NCBI GenBank assembly: GCA_004134995.1
Contig: REGP01000002.1
Span: forward strand, 1,054,001-1,118,000
From: Oxalobacteraceae bacterium CAVE-383
Lineage (GTDB): Bacteria; Pseudomonadota; Gammaproteobacteria; Burkholderiales; Burkholderiaceae_D
Direction of reading: 5' to 3'
DNA: 64,000 nt
Positions 18,654 through 26,734 of the stretch are shown one piece after another. A program made the translations under genes and the position numbers. Under the pieces are notes generated by a model that did no database searches, was not told the origin of the DNA, and saw only the letters and a program-made list of their open reading frames with translations. How positions within the stretch are numbered: the first letter of the stretch is position 1; every line of letters starts with the position of its first letter.

Positions 18654-19280
18654 GGCAAATCTGTTTGGAAAAGAGTGGCCGGGCAAGGCTGCGGGCTTGA
18701 ACCGCCGGGTTTGTTGTATTTATGGCGTGATTGAGCAAGCCTTGTTGCAGATAATTATTCGTGCCGCCGGCTGTCCGCCGACATCCTCGGCGCTCCGGCG
18801 CGCGATTCGGCAATGCAGGCCAGAGCGGCGGGCTCAAAAAATAGCCGGCGCCGATTCACTATCGGTTTGATACGCCTACTGCAGTAATGCCATCGGCAAA
18901 ACCAACGGTCTTTTTATCCTACTGAGCAGCGTCTTCAGGCGCGTTCCGCGGCTTGACCGCACGCGTTTCGTTCCGTTTTTCTTCCTACGCACCGCTTCAT
19001 TTATTCCTACCCCAAAAGCGCCAAATCTGGCGTCCATGGCGGACATGACTTTGTCGTAAATAAAACTTGCGTGCGTCCTAATATCGCTTCAACCAAAACA
19101 AAAACAGCAACGCATTGCCGGATGGGGACGGATCACCAGGAAAGTCCCTTGCCACCATTGCTGACCGGTTTTTGCCTTGGTCAATTGCAGGGCGCCGCTG
19201 GCGCCTTTCGAAAACTCAACCCGTTATTCCGGGGACGCAACGGGTGCAGTTCTTGTTCCCTCTTTTTCTGGAGACTCAAA
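18654..19280. other. Long non-coding interval before the Gly-rich gene
   Basis: No supported gene lies here. The last 150 bases, just before the Gly-rich gene, contain two hairpins: GGCGCC-GCT-GGCGCC near 19190-19206, and CCCGTT pairing with AACGGG across 19220-19246. A structured 5' leader is therefore likely. No clear promoter was found; TAATAT near 19079 is a possible -10 box without a matching -35. Confidence 0.4.
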
Positions 19281-19814
19281 ATGAAAAATCACATGATCGC
19301 GGCAGCCGTTCTTACCTTGTTTGCAGCGCCCGTCTTTGCCGGTCAATACGGTCACGGATCTTCGCAGCCGGCCGCGGCAAGCCATGTCAATGCCGTGGTC
19401 ACATCCATGGCCGGCAATGGCGGAAAGGGCGGCGCGGCGACCTCGGGCAACGCCAACGGCGGCAATGCCACCGGCGCGGCTGCCACGGGCGGTGCAGCGA
19501 CGCAAAAGAATAACGCCGGCATGGCCAATTCAGGCGGCAACAAAACCGTCACCGGCGGCACGATGTCGGCCGGCGGCAACACCAGCGCCAAGGGGACATC
19601 ATCGACCATGCAGGCGGCCAACGGCAATTCGCTGGCCATCGGCGGCAAGACATTCTCGGCAACCGGCTTGGCCGACGCATCGGCCAGCGGCAACCAGAAC
19701 AGCGGCGGCTCCGCGGTTTCCGTGACCAAGGGCGGCTCGGCTGCCGGCGGCAACGCCATTGCCGGCAATGGCGGCAGCGGCGGCAATTCCAGCGCAACGG
19801 CTTTCATTCACTGA
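19281..19814 (+). CDS. Secreted Gly/Ala/Asn-rich protein, unknown function
   Basis: 177 residues. A clean signal peptide (MKNHMIAAAVLTLFAAPVFA) is followed by a low-complexity mature chain rich in Gly, Ala, Asn, Ser and Thr, with recurring GGNA/GGAAT-type words and no Cys. ATG at 19281 follows TGGAGAC; longer readings to the left lack support. The composition recalls secreted matrix or fibre proteins but no known family was recognised. A similar Gly-rich gene follows after 84 bases and a poly-N-acetylglucosamine operon lies 3 kb away, so a biofilm-matrix role is a reasonable guess. Confidence 0.65.
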   Translation: MKNHMIAAAVLTLFAAPVFAGQYGHGSSQPAAASHVNAVVTSMAGNGGKGGAATSGNANGGNATGAAATGGAATQKNNAGMANSGGNKTVTGGTMSAGGNTSAKGTSSTMQAANGNSLAIGGKTFSATGLADASASGNQNSGGSAVSVTKGGSAAGGNAIAGNGGSGGNSSATAFIH

Positions 19815-19898
19815 TCGATAAGCGGTCGTTGACGCGGGGGAAGGAGGAGAGCCGGAGGTTCTCCTCCTGTTCAAGCAACCAGAAGCGCGGGGGCAGTC

Positions 19899-20846
19899 AT
19901 GAAAAACATATTTATCGGAATACTGTTGGCGTCCGTTTTTATCTTGCCCGCCGAGGCCGGCAACAGCAATAACAACACCAGCCATCATCACGGATCGGGC
20001 GACGGATGGAGTGGCGGTTCAGGCGGGGGATTCGGCGGCGGATCGGCGTCATCGGCCGGTTCCTCCTCAACCGCCAACGGCGGCGGCGGCGGCGCGGGCG
20101 GCACCGGCACGGGCGGTTCGGCCACGGGCGGCGCCGCGACCGGCGGCTCGGCCAGCGGCGGCCAGTCGAGCGCATCGGGCAATACATCCACGGTGTCGGT
20201 TTCGCTGACCAGCGGCAGCAGCAGCGGCAGCAGCTCAGGCGGAGATCCGAATGCCTCCACCGTCAAGTATGACGGCAGCTATACGGTCAAATCGGCGCCG
20301 CCGATCGCCGCGCCATCATTGACTTCCACGTTTTCGGATACCTGCATGGGTTCGGCGTCCTTCGGCTTGTCGTTCGTGGGCTTCGGCGCCACCGGCGGTT
20401 CGACCATGGTGGACGAGGCATGCGTGCGGCGCCTGGATTCGCGGGAATTCCGGGCCATGGGGTTGAACGATGTCGCGCTGGCCTTGCTGTGCCAGAGCGA
20501 TGCCAATCGCAAGGCGGTCGAAGCGGCCGGGCACGCATGCCCGTCGGCAACCGTTCCTGTCGCGACGGCAGCCACCGCGGCGGTAACGGCGCTGGCGCTG
20601 ACCAATTCGGGTCCGGTCCGGACGCAGGCCGATCAGCAGGTTTCCCTGGCATTGCCGGCCGAAACGCCGCTGCCGGCCGAGGCGCCGGCGGCGCCGGCGC
20701 CGGCATCGGCTCCGGCACCGGTTCCGGCGCCTGTGCCGCAGCCGGTTGCCGCTGCCGACCCGGCAGTCATGGGCACGGTGCCGGAGCAGCCGCGGGTGGC
20801 GGCACTGGAGATGAAGGCGCTGGCTGAAGAAGCCGGAGGGAAATAA
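19899..20846 (+). CDS. Secreted Gly-rich protein with conserved-looking Cys domain
   Basis: 315 residues. Signal peptide ending PAEAG (about residue 20), then a His-rich spot (TSHHHG) and a Gly/Ser-rich region to about residue 110. Next comes a folded-looking domain (about 125-215) with four Cys residues in SDTCMGS, DEACVRR, LLCQSD and GHACPS. A Pro/Ala-rich tail with PAPAPAP-type repeats (about 235-295) ends the protein. Not assigned to a named family. The order of low-complexity arm, Cys domain and Pro/Ala tail suggests a cell-surface or matrix protein. It probably shares transcription with the preceding gene. Confidence 0.65.
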   Translation: MKNIFIGILLASVFILPAEAGNSNNNTSHHHGSGDGWSGGSGGGFGGGSASSAGSSSTANGGGGGAGGTGTGGSATGGAATGGSASGGQSSASGNTSTVSVSLTSGSSSGSSSGGDPNASTVKYDGSYTVKSAPPIAAPSLTSTFSDTCMGSASFGLSFVGFGATGGSTMVDEACVRRLDSREFRAMGLNDVALALLCQSDANRKAVEAAGHACPSATVPVATAATAAVTALALTNSGPVRTQADQQVSLALPAETPLPAEAPAAPAPASAPAPVPAPVPQPVAAADPAVMGTVPEQPRVAALEMKALAEEAGGK

Positions 20847-20881
20847 TTAACAAAGAGAAATTTTTTGTCGGGAATCCATGA

Positions 20882-20917
20882 CATTAGGCAAAAAATGATC
20901 ATTAAATGCCAAAAAAT
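20882..20917. repeat. Direct repeat upstream of the GlxA-type regulator
   Basis: CATTAGGCAAAAAAT (20882-20896) and CATTAAATGCCAAAAAAT (20900-20917) are imperfect direct repeats about 18 bases apart, separated by the palindrome TGATCA. AraC-family proteins commonly bind such repeats, so this could be an autoregulatory site. Confidence 0.35.
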
Positions 20918-21045
20918 ATGAACGTTTTTACAGTGCTTTACTCTTTAGTCAAGCTTTTTGGTGCGAAGCAATATGAATGAGCGTTAGAAAGAAATTCGGT
21001 CCTGTATTCGATATAGGTGAAGAGATTAGCTTATTGGGGATATTC

Positions 21046-22179
21046 ATGAAGATGGAAGCAGAAAGGGCAGGGTCTCACGAGAATAGCCATTCCGTCAGAC
21101 ACGTTGGAATCATTGTTTTTGAAGGCGTAATTCTTGCTGATGTCGTGGGTGTTGCGGAAATTTTTGTTACTGGCGATAAATTGATTTCATCGATGTTCAT
21201 GGGCATGACGCGCTATACCTTGTCGCTATTGTCATTGTCAGGCGGCATGGTCATGTCCTCGTCCGGCGTGCAGGTGATGACCGATCCGCTGCCGGCCCAC
21301 GAAGACAACCATTTCGACACATTGATCGTGGCCAGCGGCAGCGGCAACTTCAATGTTTACCGCGATCCAAAATTAATCGACTGGCTGCAGAAAGCCAGCG
21401 CCAGCGTGCGCCGCATGGCGGCCTTGTGCACCGGCGTATTCGTGCTGGCGGCCGCCGGCCTGCTCGACAACAAGCGCATCACGGTGCATTGGGCCTTGCA
21501 GGACAAGCTGCTGCGCGAATTTCCGAAAGTCATTCTCGATCGCGATGTGCTGATGGCCGAGGATGGCGGAATTTATACCACCGGCGATTCAGGCATGGGA
21601 ATCGATATCGCGCTGCGCCTGCATGAGGACGACCTCGGCTCGGCCATGGCGAAACGGGTGGCGCAAAGCCTGCTTGCCAATCCGCGGCAGCGGGAGTCGG
21701 CGAACTCGCTGACCGCCTGGCGCCGCACCGACGAATCGTTGCGCAACGGCAAGATCCGCAAGGCCTCGAACTGGCTTACCGAAAACATGGCGTCCTCGAT
21801 CAGCGCCGCCGACGCCGCCAGTTTCGTGTCGATGAGCGAGCGCAATTTCCAGCGCCAGTTCAAGCGCGAGACCGGCGAAACGCCGCATCGCTTCCTGCAA
21901 AAGATCCGGCTGGAAGCCGTATGCCAGCATCTGCGCGATACCGACCTGCCGATCGACAAGATCGCCCGCCGCTGCGGATTTTTCAGCGGCGAGCATGTCT
22001 CGAAACTGTTTCGCAAGCATCTGAATACATCGCCCTGCGAATACCGCAGAAACGAGCGCATCAGGAATGCGCAGCCGGATGGCAACGCCGGGCGCCGCGA
22101 CGAACAGAAAGATCTGTTCGAGTGCATCCAGGCGGAGCATCGCGGCGGCACCATCACCGGCGCCGGAGGAAGAATATGA
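21046..22179 (+). CDS. GlxA-family transcriptional regulator (DJ-1/PfpI plus AraC HTH)
   Basis: 377 residues. The N-terminal half is a DJ-1/PfpI-like domain beginning VRHVGIIVFEGV, with the nucleophile-elbow Cys in AALCTGVFVLAAAGLL. The C-terminal 100 residues are a double helix-turn-helix of the AraC type (SERNFQRQFKRETGETPHRF and CGFFSGEHVSKLFRKH). The ATG at 21046 has GGGGA upstream; an in-frame ATG at 20977 would add 23 residues and is possible. Ligand unknown: the Cys-containing domain usually senses small molecules and is rarely catalytic here. It lies between the Gly-rich genes and the pga operon and may regulate either. Confidence 0.85.
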   Translation: MKMEAERAGSHENSHSVRHVGIIVFEGVILADVVGVAEIFVTGDKLISSMFMGMTRYTLSLLSLSGGMVMSSSGVQVMTDPLPAHEDNHFDTLIVASGSGNFNVYRDPKLIDWLQKASASVRRMAALCTGVFVLAAAGLLDNKRITVHWALQDKLLREFPKVILDRDVLMAEDGGIYTTGDSGMGIDIALRLHEDDLGSAMAKRVAQSLLANPRQRESANSLTAWRRTDESLRNGKIRKASNWLTENMASSISAADAASFVSMSERNFQRQFKRETGETPHRFLQKIRLEAVCQHLRDTDLPIDKIARRCGFFSGEHVSKLFRKHLNTSPCEYRRNERIRNAQPDGNAGRRDEQKDLFECIQAEHRGGTITGAGGRI

Positions 22180-22295
22180 AAATCCAATATTTTCTGCTGT
22201 ATTACGGCCTGTATCGCCGTTCCGGAAAATCGGTTCTTCTGTCTGCCCGCATGGCCAGATGCCGGATCCTGGATTTGCCTTATTGAATGCGTTAA

Positions 22296-22315
22296 AGGCG
22301 CCGCGAGAGGCGCCT
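22296..22315. terminator. Hairpin downstream of the GlxA-type gene
   Basis: AGGCGCC-GCGAGA-GGCGCCT is a perfect 7-base stem about 115 bases after the regulator stop. A T-rich stretch follows only after another 11 bases, so termination is uncertain. Confidence 0.3.
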
Positions 22316-22466
22316 GCCGTTGCCGTCTTTTCGTTGTCATTTTTCTGTTGTGCCGCGGGACATGCCACGCTGCTTCCTTTCATAATAATTTCCGTCATCG
22401 TCCCCATTTCATCTTCGCCCAGTAGGCCGTCCGCGCCCATTCGGATGCGGCCTGGCGGCGCTTTTG

Positions 22467-22500
22467 CGTTTTCTTTTCCGCTTTCTTTTCCGTTTTTGCC
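22467..22500. repeat. 12-base tandem repeat, CGYTTTCTTTTC unit
   Basis: CGTTTTCTTTTC, CGCTTTCTTTTC and a partial CGTTTTTGCC follow each other without gaps in the space between the regulator and the pga locus. The same unit recurs five times inside the dacB signal-peptide region at 53220-53279. Confidence 0.7.
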
Positions 22501-22529
22501 GCGGGATTGAAGGCGTAGTGAAACAACGC

Positions 22530-22618
22530 CAAAACGAGACGTTTTATGTGGCAGAAATCGACAACGTTTTGTCCTAAAAATCCTTACCTTTCCTCTTACT
22601 ATCAATACTCAAAACGAG
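22530..22618. promoter_or_regulatory. CAAAACG motif cluster upstream of the pga operon
   Basis: CAAAACGAG occurs at 22530-22538 and again at 22610-22618. Inverted forms (CGTTTT at 22540, CGTTTTG at 22565-22571) lie between, giving the small palindromes AAAACG-AGA-CGTTTT and GACAA-CGTT-TTGTC. Four related words in 90 bases before the operon look like a regulator-binding region. Nothing else was recognised in 22180-22692 apart from the hairpin and 12-base repeat listed. Confidence 0.4.
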
Positions 22619-22692
22619 GCCCTGCGCTTGCGTCCGCACCGCGGAACAGACTTGCAACGGTGTGAATCAGCCAAGGAAAAAAGGGCAGCGAG

Positions 22693-22911
22693 ATGAAGCA
22701 GGAAATCAAGCGCGAAATCAGCAAGGACAAGGTCGCGGCGGCCTTGAAGCAGGAGGAGCTCGGCGTTCCGCTGGAAGACATCATTCGCGAGATGGGTGTC
22801 ACCCGGGAAACGTATCTGGGCTGGCGGCGGGATTTTTCCCGCGCCGCCGCGCCTGCCGGCGGCCAGCCTCCGGATTGCAATATCAAGATTCCGGATACCG
22901 GGAAAAAATGA
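22693..22911 (+). CDS. Small HTH protein related to IS3-type OrfA
   Basis: 72 residues. The segment ALKQEELGVPLEDIIREMG followed by TRETYLGWRRDF matches the helix-turn-helix pattern of IS3-family OrfA proteins (HTH_Tnp_1-like). There is no OrfB or terminal repeat nearby. GGCAGCGAG provides a moderate ribosome site, and the stop overlaps the pgaA start by four bases. The ORF is intact and coupled to pgaA, so a transposase-derived DNA-binding domain retained as a local regulator is more likely than a decaying insertion sequence; that is inference. Confidence 0.6.
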   Translation: MKQEIKREISKDKVAAALKQEELGVPLEDIIREMGVTRETYLGWRRDFSRAAAPAGGQPPDCNIKIPDTGKK

Positions 22912-24977
22912 AAAATAAAATGCCGATCATGCTGGCGATGCTGCTTGCCGCGCTCGCCGATTCCGCGTCGTCCGCCGCCCTCGCCGAAACCGCCGGGAGC
23001 GCGCGCGACGGCATGATGCCGTCTGCCGCGCCCGCCGGAGCGGAACCGGCCGCTGCCGTGCCGCCGATCGAAGGCGCGCCGCTGCCGCTGCCTCCCGCGG
23101 CGCCGCTGCCCGGCGCTGTCGGGCCGGGCCAGGAAGATCTGATCGCCACGCTGAACGGCTACGACCGCACCCTGGCGCGCTTTCCGCAAAGCGTGCCGGC
23201 GCGCGAGGGAAGATTGCTGGCCTTGTCGCAGCTCGGGCTTCCCTCGCAGGCTCTGGCGGAGGCGGAGCAGTATCCGCAGGTCGACGAGGCGGTGCTGCAG
23301 CATCTGCACGAGGATGAGGCCGCGCTCACCATACGCCAGGCGGAGACCACCTATTACAAGCCGGGCGACGATTACGCCGAATACGACAAGGCGATTCTGC
23401 TGACGCAAGAGAATCTGAAGCGCTATCCGGATTCGGCCCGCTCGCGTTTCGACATGGTGCGCGCTCTGAACGACCGCAAGCGGCATGGGGACGCGGTGGC
23501 GATCTATGAATCGCTGGAGAAAGACGGCATCGCCATGCCGGCCTACGTCTACGAGGCCGCCGGCGACGCCTATCTCGCGGAGCAAAAGCCGGAGCGTTCG
23601 GCGCAAGCCTATCGCGTTGCGCTGGAGACCAATCCGAATTCATCGCGCGCCAATATCGGCCTGTTCTATGCGCTGCTGGACCAATCGGATTACGACGGCG
23701 CGCAGCGGCAGATCGACGCCTATGCGGCCAAGCCGCTGGAGCCGGCCGCCAAATTCGATGCCGCGACCTCGGCCATTTTCGAGCGCGCGTACGAAAATCG
23801 CCTCGACGTCGCGCAGCGGCAGTTGCTGGCCTTGCAGGACGAGGCGCCGGCCAGCGACCAGCTGCATCTGGCGCTTGGGAAAATCTATCTGTGGCGCGGC
23901 TGGCCGCGCCTGGCGCGGGAGGAATACGGCATAGCCGAACAGCGCGATCCGGAGAATCCGGCGGCGCAGGCCGGGCTGATCGAAGTCGAGGTCGCGCTGG
24001 GCGATTATCAATCCGCCGCCGAACGCCTGTCTCCCATGCTGCAGACCATACCGGATGACGGCGATGTGAAGAAGCTGGCGCACGCCGGCGCGGTGCGCGA
24101 TTACAACCAGCTGGAAGTATCCGCCAGCGGTTCGCGCAGCCGCGAAAACCTGGGCAACGGGCGCGGGGTGATTGTCGAAAGCAAATTGACCGGCGCGCCG
24201 ATCGGCTACCAGACGCGGCCGTTCATCCATGAATATTTCGAGCGCGGCATCAGCAACGGCGTCAGCTTCGATTACCGGCGCCTCGGCCTTGGCGCCGAGC
24301 ATACGTTCGCCGGCCTCGGCGCGGTGCAGGCCGAGGTGCAGCAGGAATTTTTCCGGCATAAGAAAACCAGCGTCGCCGCCAGCGGGCGCGTCGCGCTGAA
24401 CGATTACTGGGAGCTGCGCGCCAATGGCGATTCGAATGCGCTGGCCGTGCCGCTGCTGGCGCGCTTCAACGGCATTTCGGGATGGTCGACCGGCGCCGGC
24501 GCCAGCTGGCGCGCCAGCGAACGGCTGGCGCTGCATGCGGACTACAGCCATTTGGTCATGTCCGACGACAATATCCGGCGCGAGATTTCCATGCGCGGCG
24601 TCGCTACCGTTATCCAGGGCCCGGTATACAAGGGCGCGCTGGGCCTGGAACTCGGCGCCGGCAGCAACAGCCGGGAAGACGCGCCCTATTTCAACCCCAG
24701 GAACGCGCATGTCGCGCAGCTATCGTTTACCAGCGACTGGCTGGGCTATCAGCGCTATTCGCGATCGTTCTCGCACCAACTGGTGCTGTCCCTGGGACGC
24801 TATACCGAACACGGCTTTTCGACGCGCACCATCGGCGGCGCCAGCTATGAAGCGCGGGCCGACCTGAGCCAGGTGCTGTCGGTCAGCGCCGGCGTCGGCT
24901 ACGTGCGGCGTGTTTACAGCGGCGAAGAGTCGTCCGGCCCCGAGGCGCATATCGGCTTGAACTGGAAATTCCTATGA
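22908..24977 (+). CDS. pgaA: Poly-N-acetylglucosamine export porin PgaA
   Basis: 689 residues. Signal peptide, a Pro/Ala-rich stretch, then a TPR-type helical superhelix (about 60-420, e.g. PEYVYEAAGDAYLAEQ-like repeats) in the periplasm. A C-terminal outer-membrane beta-barrel (about 430-689) ends in Leu after alternating aromatic strands (HIGLNWKFL). PgaA passes deacetylated PNAG through the outer membrane. E. coli PgaA is about 807 residues, so the TPR part is shorter here. It overlaps both the HTH gene before it and pgaB after it by ATGA, so the operon is tightly coupled. Confidence 0.9.
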   Translation: MKNKMPIMLAMLLAALADSASSAALAETAGSARDGMMPSAAPAGAEPAAAVPPIEGAPLPLPPAAPLPGAVGPGQEDLIATLNGYDRTLARFPQSVPAREGRLLALSQLGLPSQALAEAEQYPQVDEAVLQHLHEDEAALTIRQAETTYYKPGDDYAEYDKAILLTQENLKRYPDSARSRFDMVRALNDRKRHGDAVAIYESLEKDGIAMPAYVYEAAGDAYLAEQKPERSAQAYRVALETNPNSSRANIGLFYALLDQSDYDGAQRQIDAYAAKPLEPAAKFDAATSAIFERAYENRLDVAQRQLLALQDEAPASDQLHLALGKIYLWRGWPRLAREEYGIAEQRDPENPAAQAGLIEVEVALGDYQSAAERLSPMLQTIPDDGDVKKLAHAGAVRDYNQLEVSASGSRSRENLGNGRGVIVESKLTGAPIGYQTRPFIHEYFERGISNGVSFDYRRLGLGAEHTFAGLGAVQAEVQQEFFRHKKTSVAASGRVALNDYWELRANGDSNALAVPLLARFNGISGWSTGAGASWRASERLALHADYSHLVMSDDNIRREISMRGVATVIQGPVYKGALGLELGAGSNSREDAPYFNPRNAHVAQLSFTSDWLGYQRYSRSFSHQLVLSLGRYTEHGFSTRTIGGASYEARADLSQVLSVSAGVGYVRRVYSGEESSGPEAHIGLNWKFL

Positions 24978-26734
24978 CCATGCTCCCTGAAAGATTCACC
25001 ATGTTCAATAACTTGCTGCGGCGCAAGCGCCTGCGCACGGCCATCTATTTCGGTATCTGCGCTGCCGTGCTGCTGCTGTTCGCGCAAACCGGGCAGGCGG
25101 CAGTCGACTCGGGGCCGGCTGCCGAGCCGCAGAAATACGTCGTGCTGTGCTATCACTCGATCCCGGCCAGATTCAACGGCGACGGCGGCGCCAACAGCGT
25201 CGCCGCGTTCACCATGCACCTGGCCTGGCTGCGCGAGAATGGCTATACCCCCATCACCGTGGACGATGTCCTGCAGGCCAAGGCCGGCCGCAAGCGGTTG
25301 CCGAATCGCGCCTACCTGCTGACGGTGGACGACGGTTATGAGGATTTCTACGTCAATGTCTTTCCGATACTGAAAGCCTACAAGATCCCGGCGGTGCTGG
25401 CGGTGGTGGGCCGCTGGATCGAGAACGGCCCCGATCCGGAAGAAAGCAGCATCGATCCGTACTATGCCAAACAGCAGTTCGTCACCTGGGCGCAAGTCAA
25501 GGAAATGTCCGATTCCGGCCTGGTCGAAATCGCCTCGCATAGTTACGACCTGCATCACGGCGTCATGGCCAACCCGCAGAATAACCAGCAGCCGGCGGCC
25601 GTTACGCTGCGCTACGACGCCAAGGAAAACAGCTATGAAACGCCGGAGCACCGCCGGCTCAGGGTGCGCAGCGATCTTCAGTACAATTCGCTGCTGATCA
25701 GGCAGCACACCGGCAAGGCGCCGCGCGTCATGGTGTGGCCGTATGGCGAAATGGACCAGATCGGCAGCGAAGAAGCCAAGCGCGCCGGGATGCCGGTCAG
25801 CCTGACGCTGATCGACGGCTTTGCCACGGTCGACAACACGGACGCCATTCCGCGCACGCTGATTCAAAGAGAATTGCGGCTGTCCGACTTCTCTTATCAG
25901 GTGAGCCACAAGGAGACGCTCAAGGAGCGCGACCCGGTGCGCGTGATCCGCCTGTCGCTGGATCGCATCTACGATCCCGACCCGCAGCGGCAGGAGGAAA
26001 AATTCGGCCGCCTGCTCGACCAGACCTTGCGGCTGGGCGTCAACACCGTGTTGCTGCAGCCGTTTGCGATGCCGGCGCCGGAAAAAAGCAGTGCGGCCGG
26101 CGCGCCCGCTGAAGCCTATTTCCCTAATTCGCTGATGCCCATGCGCACCGATCTGCTCAATCGGGTGGCATGGCAGATGCACAGCAGGCTGAATGTCGAT
26201 GTATTCATGCTGATCGATCCCGCCATGCTGGCGGGCCGCGGCTATTCGCGCGCCGACATACTCGCGGTGTACCGCGATCTGAGCCTGCATGTGCCGGTGC
26301 AAGGCATGCTGTTCGAAGGCGGCCCGGTCGATTTCGATCTGCTCGCCAACATGAATTACTTGCCGCGGCCGAAAATATATATCGCGGCGGGCCGCACCGG
26401 TGCGCCGAATGCCGGCGGCACGCTTGCGGTCCATGCATCGGACCGCCTGATCGAAGGGATGGTGGTGGCGCCGCCGCGCGCCGAGCCGGCCAGGCTGGAC
26501 GCCTTTGTGCGCGCCTTGCCGGCCGATCGCATCAATATCATGGCGCTGCCCTTGAAAGACGCGAACGGCGACGCCTACCGGAAAATGCGGGCCGACGTGC
26601 GTTTCTTCCAGTATCGCGGCATCTCGGATTTCCTGGTCGACGGCGACGATTTCCTGGACGATCCGGCCAAGGCCGATATGGTGCGGCAGGCCGTCTCGAT
26701 GAAGGCCAATCCGTTCGCCGCGCCGGGGCAATGA
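24974..26734 (+). CDS. pgaB: PNAG N-deacetylase PgaB with C-terminal hydrolase-like domain
   Basis: 586 residues. The N-terminal polysaccharide deacetylase domain shows VVLCYHSI (about 54), the catalytic/metal motif TVDDGYED (about 117) and SHSYDLHH (about 186) with the metal His residues. From about 290 the GHL13 domain (VIRLSLDRIYDPDPQ, then NTVLLQPFAMP) binds and cuts PNAG. It partly deacetylates the polymer in the periplasm, needed for export. E. coli PgaB is a lipoprotein of about 672 residues; here the signal ends TGQAAVDS without a lipobox Cys, suggesting a soluble form. ATGA overlaps on both sides. Confidence 0.92.
   Translation: MTMLPERFTMFNNLLRRKRLRTAIYFGICAAVLLLFAQTGQAAVDSGPAAEPQKYVVLCYHSIPARFNGDGGANSVAAFTMHLAWLRENGYTPITVDDVLQAKAGRKRLPNRAYLLTVDDGYEDFYVNVFPILKAYKIPAVLAVVGRWIENGPDPEESSIDPYYAKQQFVTWAQVKEMSDSGLVEIASHSYDLHHGVMANPQNNQQPAAVTLRYDAKENSYETPEHRRLRVRSDLQYNSLLIRQHTGKAPRVMVWPYGEMDQIGSEEAKRAGMPVSLTLIDGFATVDNTDAIPRTLIQRELRLSDFSYQVSHKETLKERDPVRVIRLSLDRIYDPDPQRQEEKFGRLLDQTLRLGVNTVLLQPFAMPAPEKSSAAGAPAEAYFPNSLMPMRTDLLNRVAWQMHSRLNVDVFMLIDPAMLAGRGYSRADILAVYRDLSLHVPVQGMLFEGGPVDFDLLANMNYLPRPKIYIAAGRTGAPNAGGTLAVHASDRLIEGMVVAPPRAEPARLDAFVRALPADRINIMALPLKDANGDAYRKMRADVRFFQYRGISDFLVDGDDFLDDPAKADMVRQAVSMKANPFAAPGQ

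Noticed and set aside
19190..19250. Cyclic-di-GMP (GEMM) riboswitch before the Gly-rich gene
   Set aside because: Short words such as CGAAA and GGGACGCAA are present, but the required paired helices and spacing do not fit; only simple hairpins can be drawn.
22693..22911. Fragment of an active insertion sequence
   Set aside because: No OrfB, terminal inverted repeats or target duplication were seen, and the ORF is intact and coupled to pgaA.
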